A DNA stretch of 64,000 nucleotides, taken from contig JAMPIQ010000001.1 of the NCBI GenBank assembly GCA_024699855.1, positions 6,944,001-7,008,000 on the forward strand, given 5' to 3'. Position numbers and translations under genes: made by a program. Shown in pieces: positions 44,593-54,939 of this stretch; position 1 is the first letter of the stretch, and every line of letters begins with the position of its first letter. The notes below the pieces were generated by a model. That model ran no database searches, was not told the DNA's origin, and saw only the letters and a program-made list of their open reading frames with translations. This stretch comes from Aphelenchoides besseyi (lineage: Eukaryota > Nematoda > Chromadorea > Rhabditida > Aphelenchoididae).

Positions 44593-47500
44593 TCAACATT
44601 TGAACCAAAGAGATGCGGATGAGTTGTCAGATGTTTCGACTCCATTGAACAGGTAGTTAAACAACGTGCACTTGCCGTCATTCTCCGGTTCAAACAAAAA
44701 TGCCGCGCAATTGTAATTTCTGATTTGACTGCACTGTGTTCGACAAATTGCTTCTTCCAAAACAAAACCACCAAACTTTCCGCGGCTTATGATCGTCGTC
44801 ACGTTCACTTGATCGACTTGATGCCGAAAACCTTTGATGCAATCAGCTAGAAAGTTCGATTATATAAATGAAGTTGATACAAAACTCACTCATTTCTGTT
44901 GGAATTGTAGTTGATGGCCATTCGGTGGTTTTACGTAGTCGAGTCCTAACATCAGATTCATTTCGATTGATTACTATAACGGGAGTTACAATCTCTTGTT
45001 CGGCAATCGCATTCATCTTTTGCGGTAATGTGTCTTCTGCAGTCGTTCCAGACCATGTGGTTAGTTCGGAATCTGTCGCGTCGGAAAGTGGATTACCAGT
45101 GGTTAATTTCGGATATTCATTCTCGGCAGTTGGACTCACATCGGTTGTTAAACCACCGTTTGGATGTCCGGTTGTCAATTCGGGATAATCATCTCCAGAT
45201 TTTGTTGTTTCCAACGGCAAATCAGTTGTCAGACCATCCAATGGTTTTCCGGTTGTTAATTCATTGTTCGGTGGCTGATCGCTTGTGAGTCCTTCTGACG
45301 ATTGAGTTGTTAGACCATCGAGATTTTGAGTAGTCAAGTAATCAAGGTTTTGAGTTGTTAGATAATCCAGTTCTTGAGTTGATAAGACGCCTAATTCGGT
45401 TGTCCATGGACCATGTGGATAGGTAAAGTCCGGATCCTCGGTTCCAGCTGGTAATACAGTCGTTCGTTTTGTCGGTTTTGAATCTGAAGGTGGACGACGA
45501 GTTGGTTTGGTTGTCTTAACAGGCTCTTCGGTTGTCAATCCTTGATTTGCAGGCCAAGTTGCTGAATCGGTTTCACCAACAGTTTCATCGGTTGGAACAA
45601 CATCAAGATCTTGTGTTGTTGGTTGTAATTCGCTCGGATCAGTTGGATTTTCAGTTTCCAGGTTTTGAGTTGTCATTTCAGCAAAAGGAACAGAAGCCGA
45701 GTCGGTTTGCTCAGGATTGAAAGTTGAGGGTTCATCAGTTGTACCCAAATAGCCACCTTGAGTGCTTGCTTCATCGATTACTTCTGGTGTTTGTCCTAAA
45801 AAATACAAAGTAATTTACAGAATTTTAATTTTAACTACAAAAAATAAACGCTTTTCGAAGGGATACAATTGTAATATTATAGTTAAACATACCGGTTTGA
45901 GTTGTTGACTGGTAGATTCCTTCAGATGTAGTTTTATCTTCGGCATCAGGGGCAGTAGGAGCCATTTCTGATGTTTTTTCTCCTCCGTTTCCAGGTATTT
46001 GCGATGTAGTTTCGACTTCATCGGTTGACTGTGACAATCCACTGCTTTTTGTTTCCGATGAAGTTGATTGAGAGCTTTCAAGATCTTGAGTGGAACCTGC
46101 CGGAGTTCCGGTTTCTTCAGTTTGGGCTCCTCTTGTGGAATCGGAATTGGATTCCACGGTCGTATAGTAGGTTCCAGTCCAACCAGGAGTCGTCGCGGTG
46201 TTCCAGAAATTATCTGTTGCTTATGAAACGCACTATTTACACGTTTGTCTAAAACTTACCGGAGCTGTCTGTTTCACTGGACGACGCTATTGTAGCTTCG
46301 GAACTTGGCAAAACGCTTGTAGCCTCACTTTCTGCTCCAGTTTGTTCCGTTGCTTCGGATCCAGAATCCGTAACCGTAGATTGCGCAGTTGCAGTCTCCG
46401 ACATACCAACATCCGTGCTTCCGGTAAGCTCTGCAGTCGAATCGCTGTTTCCACTAAGTTCTGTAGCAGCAGCGGTCGTTCCACTTGATGATTCTGTTCC
46501 AGCTGACAATTAAGTTAGAAATGTGTTCTAAAGATATCTTACCACTTTCCGAGCTTCTAGTGTCGCCAGTTGCCGCCGTGCCGGTTGAGCCCAATTCAGT
46601 GACTGCAGTTGATTCGTCGCTGGTTCCCGCCGATGAGTCCGAAGACGATGTAGATTCGATTGTACTTGAATCCGTTTGTCCCGAAGCTGCAGTACCCGAA
46701 CTTTCTGTCGAATCGGTTTGTAAGCTCGAGTCCGTTACGAAATTTGTCGTCTGGCTGTTTGCCGTTTGTGAAGAGTCAGTTTCTAAAGAAAACATTTCTA
46801 AAATTTACTAAGAATTCAGTTACCCCCACTAGAAGCGTCTGTCACCGCTGTTACTGAACTTCCACCAGTTGAATCACTTGCTGAAGAACAAATTTTTTAG
46901 GTTTATAATTTACGCTTACCACTTGAGCTACTGGGTATTTCAGTTGCTACAGAAGATTCTGTCGATGAACCAGTTGCTTTGCTTGGCGACGTTTCACCAT
47001 CTGTGCTTCCTGAGCTTTCACTCGCTTGGCTCGATTGTTCAGTTCCGCCGCTCGATACTTCCGTGGATCCAACACTTGATTCCGTTGCTGAATTCGTACT
47101 TCCTTCACTCGATTTATCAGATGATGATTCAGAAAATCCACCAGTAACAACAACTGTTGTTCCTTCGGTCGAGACTTCTGTTCCAGCCGTTGTCTCCATT
47201 GTCGTTATTACAACCGGTCGTACGGGAATCGTAAAGTTTAGAGATGGTGGAAGAGTTGGAAGAGTGTGAGCTAAACAAATTGCGTTTATCTCAATTAAAT
47301 TGATGGATTTTATTCTTACTTGCTTTTGTGGTTGTACCAGAACTTGAAGTCGTTGAACTGGATTTCGCTGTACTCGTGCTTAAGCGAAAGTGATATTGAT
47401 CTTAAAATAAACCAAAACAAACCTTGTAAACGTTGGTAGAACAATTGTGAAGAGCTTTGTTGTGCTGGTCGATGCCGTTGACGAACTGAAAACACGAACA

Positions 47501-50500
47501 ATTATAATTTATTGAATAGAACCTGACCGTGTACTTGTTGAAGCCCCAGTACTGGTTGAGGTTTGAGTGCCGCTGGATGCCAAAGTACTGCTTGGAACCG
47601 TCGAGCTGGTCGAAGTTCTAGTACTGCTAGAAGATTGAGCAGTACTGGTTGATTGAGTTGCGGTTCCAGTACTTGTTGTCGTTTGTTTTGTGCTGCTTGG
47701 TGTACTGGTGACTCTAAATAGATTTGAGATATTGAACAAAGAAAAGTCCTACGTGGTTCCAGTTGTTGAGGTTAGTGAACTAGCAATTGATGTTGAAGGA
47801 TTTGACGTACTAGTAGATGTTAAGGGGAGTGTGAATGTCAAATTTAACGCGACTGTTGATGTTGACGGTTTCTGAGTTGTGCTATATAAAAAGATTATAA
47901 TAGTTTAAGAATCGATCAACCTAGTCGCTGTGCTGGTAGACGATGTCAATGGTGTTGTTGTTGATGTCTTCAGGACTGTAAAACATGAGTTAATAAGAGT
48001 TTTATTATTTCTTTTAAACCTTCAGTGGTCGTTTTTGTTGTTGATTCGTATTCCGTTTGCGTTGCTAAACTTCGAATATTACACTTTAAATATTCTTTAG
48101 CTTACCAGTCATATCGTCATAATCGATAGCGCCCGGTTTGGATGTCGGTTTGCTTGCAATGGTCGTCGCTTTTGATGCGGTAGTCGTTGTAGTGGGACTT
48201 GTTGTCGTCGTTGAACTGGATTTCGCTGTACTCGTGCTTAAGCAAAAGTGATATTGATCTTTAAATAAACCAAAACAAACCTTGTAAACGTTGGTAGAAC
48301 AATTGTGAAGAGCTTTGTTGTGCTGGTCGATGCCGTTGACGAACTGAAAACACGAACAATTATAATTTATTGAATAGAACCTGACCGTGTACTTGTTGAA
48401 GCCCCAGTACTGGTTGAGGTTTGAGTGCCGCTGGATGCCAAAGTACTGCTTGGAACCGTCGAGCTGGTCGAAGTTCTAGTACTGCTAGAAGATTGAGCAG
48501 TACTGGTTGATTGAGTTGCGGTTCCAGTACTTGTTGTCGTTTGTTTTGTGCTGCTTGGTGTACTGGTGACTCTAAATAGATTTGAGATATTGAACAAAGA
48601 AAAGTCCTACGTGGTTCCAGTTGTTGAGGTTAGTGAACTAGCAATTGATGTTGAAGGATTTGACGTACTAGTAGATGTACTAGATGGAATTGTACTAGTT
48701 GATGAACTCAATGATGTCGTGGGACTTGTGGAAGAGCTTGTTTGCTGTACGGTTGTTGTTAGAATCGTCGAGGAATCAGTCGTAGTTGGAACAGTCGTGG
48801 AATCAGTCGACGTTTGCATAGCTAGAATCCATTAACTCAGAGGATTGTATTTTTTAACTCTATGGTCCCACTAAACGTTAATTTTATTGGTCGCAAACGC
48901 AACCACAGACTACACATGAATTCGTAGTTGAAAAAGCGCGTTTACTCAACTGTTTGCAATATGTTGAATCAATCTAACACACGAATTTTGTTGGGCGAAC
49001 GCTCTCTCAGTCGACTTCTTTGTGGTCGATTTTGTGTCGATGAAGATGAGTGTGAAAAAGAGCGTAAGTTAGAAGTAAAAAGTCTAAGTAACATTTTCTT
49101 CTAGAAAGATGTTCTCGACCCGTGTCATCAGGAGTTAACAGCCGACGACAATTTGAAGCTGATTGACTTCGTGAAAAAAACCCGGTCTTATGGGATCATC
49201 AGCATCCGCATTACAACGTACGGGGTCGAAAAGCGGCAACGTGGAATACGTTCTTTAAACAGGTCAAGTTATCGAATCCCGCGTTCACAGGTATGAACCT
49301 GGAAAGGAATACGATTCGATCGAATTTTAGTGCAAATTCTGAAAATCCGGCTCACATACATAAAACATTGTTTGTTCCACTACGCAAATACGCCTATCAG
49401 CGAGCTCCTTCCGCATCTCGATTTTTTGATCGAAGAAAAAGAGAAATGGTATGTTCAGTGTAAACAATTAGATTAATCACAATTTTAGGGTTCAAAAACA
49501 ATCGGTCTTGAAGCGACGACGTGAAGAGAGCCAATCGGAAAAAAGCGATGAAGACAACCAAGACACGAATGTGCGACAAGAAAACGAAAATCTACGAAAT
49601 TTGTTTGGTAAGTAAAATTCGAATATTCCCAGTCATTTCGTTGTATTTAGAGCGCATTGAACACGCAATTGAAACGCGTGGAAAGGACTGGGAGCACATT
49701 TTCATCGGAGCAATTACAAACTGTACGCTGGAGCTGCAAATGCATGAAAGGTTTCGAAGCGTGAACACGTTTCTTGACAGATGGTTCAACAACAACCGAA
49801 GATTCTACGTGTACGGGATTTTTTATGCAAACGGGAAATGTGCATACGTGGGAAAATCGTGCGTTGCTTATCAACTATTTATTAAAACTAAATCACTCGG
49901 GCGATTATTCCACCGACTTTCCGATTTGCAACCCGACAGCAAGCGACATTGGCAGGAACCGGATGCTACCGTCCAGAGAGCACTCAAAGCAGCTTTCAAT
50001 TCGCACGGTATCAAAGCCGCCGTCCTTGTGGCCGGACTCACCGAAGAAGAATCGTTAGAGATCGAGGCAATAGCGATCCGAGTGTTTCATCCAGAATTGA
50101 ATTTACAACATGCCAAAACGGAACCAAGTCAAGAAGACAAGCGACGCGTGTACGAGCTCATCTCCGATGAAAAAATTGAAGGTCTAATCGTGGCGAATTC
50201 TTCGAACAACTTGTTGTGGGCTATCATCAATCGGGAGAATGGGAAAATAGACGAAGATGAATTCGTTTCCTGCTGTTCAATTTGTTCGCGAACACACTCA
50301 AAGAAATATCATCTCTGCGAGTGAGTTCAATCTGAATATTGACGGTTAATTTGTTTTATAGATTGTGCAGGTCATTGCAAACCGAAATGGTCAATCTCAA
50401 GGCCATGCGAGGTAATTTGAACGTTAAATTTTAGTTAACGTGTGTTTAGACGCCCTCGATATCTACCATCCAAACTTCGAAGAAAAAATTGACGCAGCAA

Positions 50501-51770
50501 ACAGAAAAATCAATGCACTTGAAGCTTTGATCTTGGAAGAAAAGAAGAAATCGCCTTGGTATTGTTGTCACAAAGAACGATCAACAAGCAACGACGCGCT
50601 GTCTACCAGCAATGTGGAAACCTCTCGAGCAGCCTTAATGGCAAACACAAATCGTGAAGATTCTTCAATAATAGTCGACGTGTTAGAAGGTCATCCGATC
50701 GAATTGGATAGTCTGTTGACTCCCCCATCGGCGAAGAAGTCAAAACCGAATGTTGTAGACGAAGCATCGATCAATTCTCTTGTGGGAATCGACGAATCGG
50801 TAAATGAAAACACTGGTATGTTAAATTTGTCCATTTCCATGCTTTGATTGTTATGTTAAGGTTTGATTTCGCAGTACTTTGCGGATGAAGTCGAGAACGA
50901 AAAAGAAAAGTCATCAATCGACAATCGAATGCTCCTGAAATTGAATTGTGCGATGGACAAGGTGTTGGAGGCTTTCGAGTTCGTTGAGTACGCCGCTTTC
51001 GTTTCAATGGAGGAAGTCAAGACCGGTCGTTCCACAAAAGGAGTGCCAATCGTAGTAAGTTCACAAATTTAATCAGAGCACAGAAAATGTTTTAGATCGA
51101 AAATGAAACTGTCAGCGTACTGATAACTTCGTTTCGGAATGGCATAGTAAAGAACAAAGAAATCGTTCTGAACGGGGAAACGATGAATAAATGTCGCATG
51201 CTGAATCGGGATACAATCGTCTGTTATTCGAAAGTGCGTTTTTTTGCTGCATATTCATTCGAAAACGGTAAGTCGTGGATTTTAGTATCCAATATGTTTT
51301 ATATTTTAAGGGTTCCTAGCTCTGTTGTTCGACATAACTCATGAAGAATTCCTACCGCGTTTGGCTGATCGCGCACTCAACACTCTTATCGACAAAATGA
51401 AAACACCAAATTAACTGCTCAACTCGCCATATACAATTAGCATGTCTTTCTTACTTTCAATAAATTAATTTTCTCGTCCAACAATCGAGATCAGTGATTG
51501 AAGCGCGAGTCGTTAGTTTCTACTTATCACTGTAACACTTAACCTTTTTATCAGTGAATCACTTGGTCCTCCAGAGTAGAGGACCATCTGGAGAAGAAAA
51601 AGTAACCGTACCTGTGCTCGTTGGAGATGTTTGAAGGGTTGAAGCTGAAACAAAATATTTAGTTTTTTTAAATGAATCTCAATCTAATACATGAACTGCT
51701 GGTTGATTGCAGAGTCGTAGTGCTTGTCGATTTGGTCGAAGTAGTAGCCTGTTGAGTGGACGTTGCTGAA
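44593..51770 (-). CDS. Large mucin-like protein with C-terminal PAN-like domain
   Basis: A chain of minus-strand exons encodes almost pure Ser/Thr-rich sequence typical of O-glycosylated mucins. They run from about 51768 (TSTQQATTSTKSTSTTT) through 48830-47330 and 47270-45900 to the long exon 45800-44890 with repeats of the type YLTTQNLDYLTTQNLDGLTT. Introns are about 45-50 bp. The last exon holds six cysteines in a PAN/Apple-like arrangement (ICRTQCSQIRNYNCAAFLFE, KCTLF, SLWFKC) and stops at 44593. The donor after exon 51617-51646 and the acceptor GGATTCTAG at 48830-48838 would span a 2.8 kb intron. That intron contains the whole plus-strand GIY-YIG gene; alternatively these are two adjacent mucin genes. 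The 5' end and signal peptide were not found. A secreted or surface-coat role is inferred from composition. Confidence 0.6.
47351..47818 (-). repeat. Internal tandem duplication of mucin exons, copy 1
   Basis: This segment is repeated at about 48209-48676, offset 858, with only a few substitutions and including two introns. It covers an exon encoding Ser/Thr-rich sequence such as STRTSTSSTVPSSTLASS. Confidence 0.88.
48209..48676 (-). repeat. Internal tandem duplication of mucin exons, copy 2
   Basis: This is the partner of 47351-47818. Beyond it, at GATGTACTAGATGG, the sequence departs from copy 1, which reads GATGTTAAGGGGAG. Confidence 0.88.
48961..51414 (+). CDS. MADF-like / GIY-YIG nuclease-domain protein
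   Basis: The gene starts at ATG 48961. In order along the protein are the following. First is a MADF-like trihelix segment, LKLIDFVKK then LWDHQHPHYNVRGRKAATWN (49155-49260). A Lys/Glu-rich linker follows. The GIY-YIG domain has RFYVYGIFYANG as the GIY strand, KCAYVGKS as the YIG strand, GRLFHR with the catalytic-type Arg and ESLEIEAIAIRVFHP with the Glu (about 49797-50097). A CSIC-x10-CELC knuckle is split by an intron (50275-50370), followed by a coiled coil (NRKINALEALILEEKKK) and an unrecognised C-terminal domain ending KMKTPN at 51414. AATAAA lies near 51459. In the MADF segment an A7 run at about 49172 shifts the frame by one; A8 would restore it. Metazoan GIY-YIG proteins include SLX1, ANKLE1/LEM-3 and Penelope retroelement enzymes. 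No ankyrin, LEM or reverse-transcriptase part is present here. Confidence 0.75.
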
Positions 51771-51789
51771 TCGATATACATTATTTAAG

Positions 51790-52700
51790 TGTTCCAATTC
51801 TCGTATAGCAATATTGCTTATACGCGCTCTTCAGTTTGCTATATTTGTCGATTGTATCCGCATTTTTTGATAGTCATTGATTTTGCGCTTCGCTGAACGC
51901 TTCACGTGTTAAAGTTGGTCGCCGAGCGACTCAACCGGACGTTTTTGTTTCCACACCCACTAACACTTTGGCCAAAGGCGAAGGAGGAATGTAATTTGCA
52001 TGCTATTCGTCTCTTCCTTCGCTTGCTGTCAATACGAACAAGCCTCAATTTGCATTCGAAGTGTTCGAATGATTAAAGCGATTGGGTTGTTGTTCGCTGC
52101 AAATCTCCGTTTTGAGTTTATTGTTGATTTCCGTCGCCCACTTAGTTTGTCGACATCCGTTGCATGATGTCGAGAGGAAGGATAAGAAATTGGACGTTGC
52201 GAGCGGTCGAATTTGGAAGTCAAAGCGACATAACGGCCGATTGGACGGCATCTCGAATTTGATTAGCGTCTGCGCTCTTTGCTGTCTTCTGGAGACTATT
52301 GCAAACAAGCAGTCGTGTTTGTTTTTCGCCACTGGCAAAAAGATTTCATTTTTGGTTAATTGCGAGTATTGTGACAAGTGGGCATCTTGCAACCGGAAGA
52401 AGCGTTCGACTACAAGTCCCCTTTTAGAGCTTTATATTCGACAGTTAACTTCCGTTTAATTACGTTTGTATGATCTGTTTGTCTGGACCATTTAAACTCA
52501 TCGGATTTGCAATTAGTCCCAATTGGCTCTGTTTTCTCGAGTATAAAAAAAACAAGTTGAAAAGAAGAAAAAGAAGGCGGAGTTTGCTGTTTTTTGCTGT
52601 CCGCTTTAACTCTTCCGCTCGTCTTGGCAATTTGGCCAATGTGTCAAAATCTAACTCTTCGTTTTTAGCCGTGCGAATGACTGACGAGCACTGATACTTT
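51790..52700. other. Upstream region between mucin and LRR genes
   Basis: The only notable content is a plus-strand open frame at 52082-52459 rich in Cys with a hydrophobic start (SLQISVLSLLLISVAHLVC) and a CEYCDKWASC cluster. It lacks an ATG, so it would need an upstream exon. It might be a small secreted protein exon, but no family was recognised. Confidence 0.3.
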
Positions 52701-52715
52701 GTTTGGTTTACGATA

Positions 52716-54938
52716 ATGTTGACCGTTTATGGGCTTTTGCTTCTAACAATCTACTGCTTTCAACCGAGTAGTGGACAACCGTGGTTATCGAATGATTTTC
52801 CGATCTCGTCGCACGATCTTCGCGTTGTGAACACTCAGCAATCGACGGCCACTATCTGCCGTTACTGTCTTTGTGATCAACCGACGCGTACAGTTACCTG
52901 TGCGTCGGCTAATCTTCGCTTGAAAACCGTTGTGTTGCCGTCGTGGGCCGAAACTTTTCACGCACACAACGTTTCCGTTCCCGAGTTCCCACACTTTGCA
53001 TACCATTCGGGATTGAAAGTAGTTCGAATTAACTTCTGCGCTCTTCGACATCTACATCCGCTTTCGTTTGTTCCATTACCGAACCTTGAGACTATTCACT
53101 TAAACGACAATGTCATCGAAGCCTTAGCTGAAGGTCTATTTCGTCGACTTACACACCTTCAAGTACTGAGTTTGTCACGAAATCGAATTAGAAATTTGGA
53201 AGCCTTGGAATGGACACTTCCGCACGCACTTATTCTCGAACGTTTACACTTGGACTCGAATCCCATTCAACTTGGTGTTTCCGTCGGTTCAACTGTCGAA
53301 TGGCCGGCTACACGTCAATTATTTCTCTCAAACACGAACATTCAATTATTGAACTCAACGCATATGGTCTTTAAAGTAAGACATCACTGACCAACATGGC
53401 TATTAATTGGATGTTGTTTTTAGGCGTCGACTGTTTGTTCGCATATTGAATGTCGTACATTGAAATTGAATGAACGAATTTGGTCATCACTTACGACTCT
53501 CGATCTCTCCGAGAACTTCGAATTAGAAATTGACGGAAGTGGAATTCAAGATTTTTTCCAAAACATCACAACTTTGCGTCTTGCTAAATGTCGACTTTCA
53601 CCGTCGCTCTTGAATTGGATTGATTCGGATTCCAACTCGCTACGACATTTGGATTTGTCCGAAGCCCAACTCAATGATAACAATTCAGTTCGTCAATGGC
53701 ATCACTGCTCATCATCGCTCGAATGGTTGGACATTTCTGCAATGAGTCTTACGAGTTTGCATATTTCAAATCGTTGTTCATCTCTTCAGTGGTTGTATGC
53801 CGAACGAAATGTTCTCGAAGCAGTCAAACTCGACTCTCTTTCGCTTCGTGGAGTTCATTTGCGTTCCAATCACTTGCGCCGATGGCCTCTACAAACGGGT
53901 CCAGACGCCGACACGTATTCGCATTTGGAGTATTTGGATTTAGCTCAAAATCAATTGGACGAGTTGCCCGAACGTTCTCTCCATGTTCTGCCTTCGCTTC
54001 AAACTTTGGACTTATCAGAAAACCGGCTCACAAGCATCTCACGCCACGCTTTACCAACATTGGAACTTCGGCTTCAAACTTTGAATCTTTCAAGTAACTA
54101 CATCGACAATCTACATCTACCGGTTCTTCCATCACTTGCGGTTCTCGATCTTTCAGCCAACAATCTCGCATCGTTGAATGCTGATTTCTGGCATGCACTC
54201 CCAATTCTATCACGACTTCGTCTCGGCCACAATCCGCAAGCATTACTAATTGATTGGAATGCAATGGCTAGTTCAACTCAATTAACCGAACTGGACATAA
54301 GTCATCAAATGCTTGGTTCAGTGCCGCCACTCTACGGTCTCAAACACCTACGATCTTTAATCATGAACGGAAACCACATCGCCTACTTAGACGGATCACT
54401 ACTTCCACCCTGCTTGTTAAGTCTTAATGCTCATGACAATTTGATTCATTCACTCGGCAATTTTACTGAAACCCAATTCACGTGTCTCAAAGAATTGGAT
54501 TTGAGTGTGAATCCGCTTAACTGCGATTGTTCGTTGGCCATTTTGGCGCCAATCCTCGAACATCAGCCCGGATTTGAGGTAAGTAATAGCGAAAGGAAAT
54601 TTGATCTTCGAAAAATGAAGTGACGTTCAAAACTCAAGAACCTAAACGCAATACAACGAAAACGTTTTTAGGATCGCACGCAGTATTATTGTTTCGCTGA
54701 CAGTTGGCAACATCCACTTCAATCATACGTTCAATCGGCGGAATTTTGTCGGGAACAAGCAGAAGGTGATCGGTTCGTTTCGCTCTTCCTCAACTTTTTG
54801 GGTCTGTTGGCTGCGTTCGTTATTATTGCGGGAGTATCGGCAATTGCAATGCTTCGCGTTTGCTCGACCCTCAGCAAACGTATGATGCCCTTCTCGTACA
54901 AACCCGTGATTCAATCCGAAATACCAGTCGATCTTTGA
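52716..54938 (+). CDS. Leucine-rich-repeat transmembrane receptor, short tail
   Basis: The ATG at 52716 opens a signal peptide (MLTVYGLLLLTIYCFQPSSG). A short Cys-rich N-terminal cap follows (ICRYCLCDQPTRTVTCAS), then about 18-20 leucine-rich repeats, for example LQVLSLSRNRIRNLEALEW, LEYLDLAQNQLDELPERS and LQTLDLSENRLTSISRHAL. A C-terminal Cys cap begins NPLNCDCSLAILAPIL. After a last intron (54579-54671) come YYCFADSWQHPLQSY and the membrane helix FLGLLAAFVIIAGVSAIAML. A cytoplasmic tail of about 25 residues ends at 54938. Two introns were seen. The tail has no TIR or kinase domain, so it is not a Toll receptor; it resembles adhesion-type LRR membrane proteins. Ligand and orthologue are unknown. 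Confidence 0.88.
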
Positions 54939-54939
54939 A

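Noticed and set aside
44541..44620. C-terminal hydrophobic tail (LPVIVIYVVSFLC) as a GPI signal of the mucin
   Set aside because: It lies in a different frame from the PAN-like domain, which stops at 44593; no intron was found that joins them.
49647..50170. Overlapping frames inside the GIY-YIG exon on both strands
   Set aside because: The domain motifs are all in one plus-strand frame; the others lack motifs.
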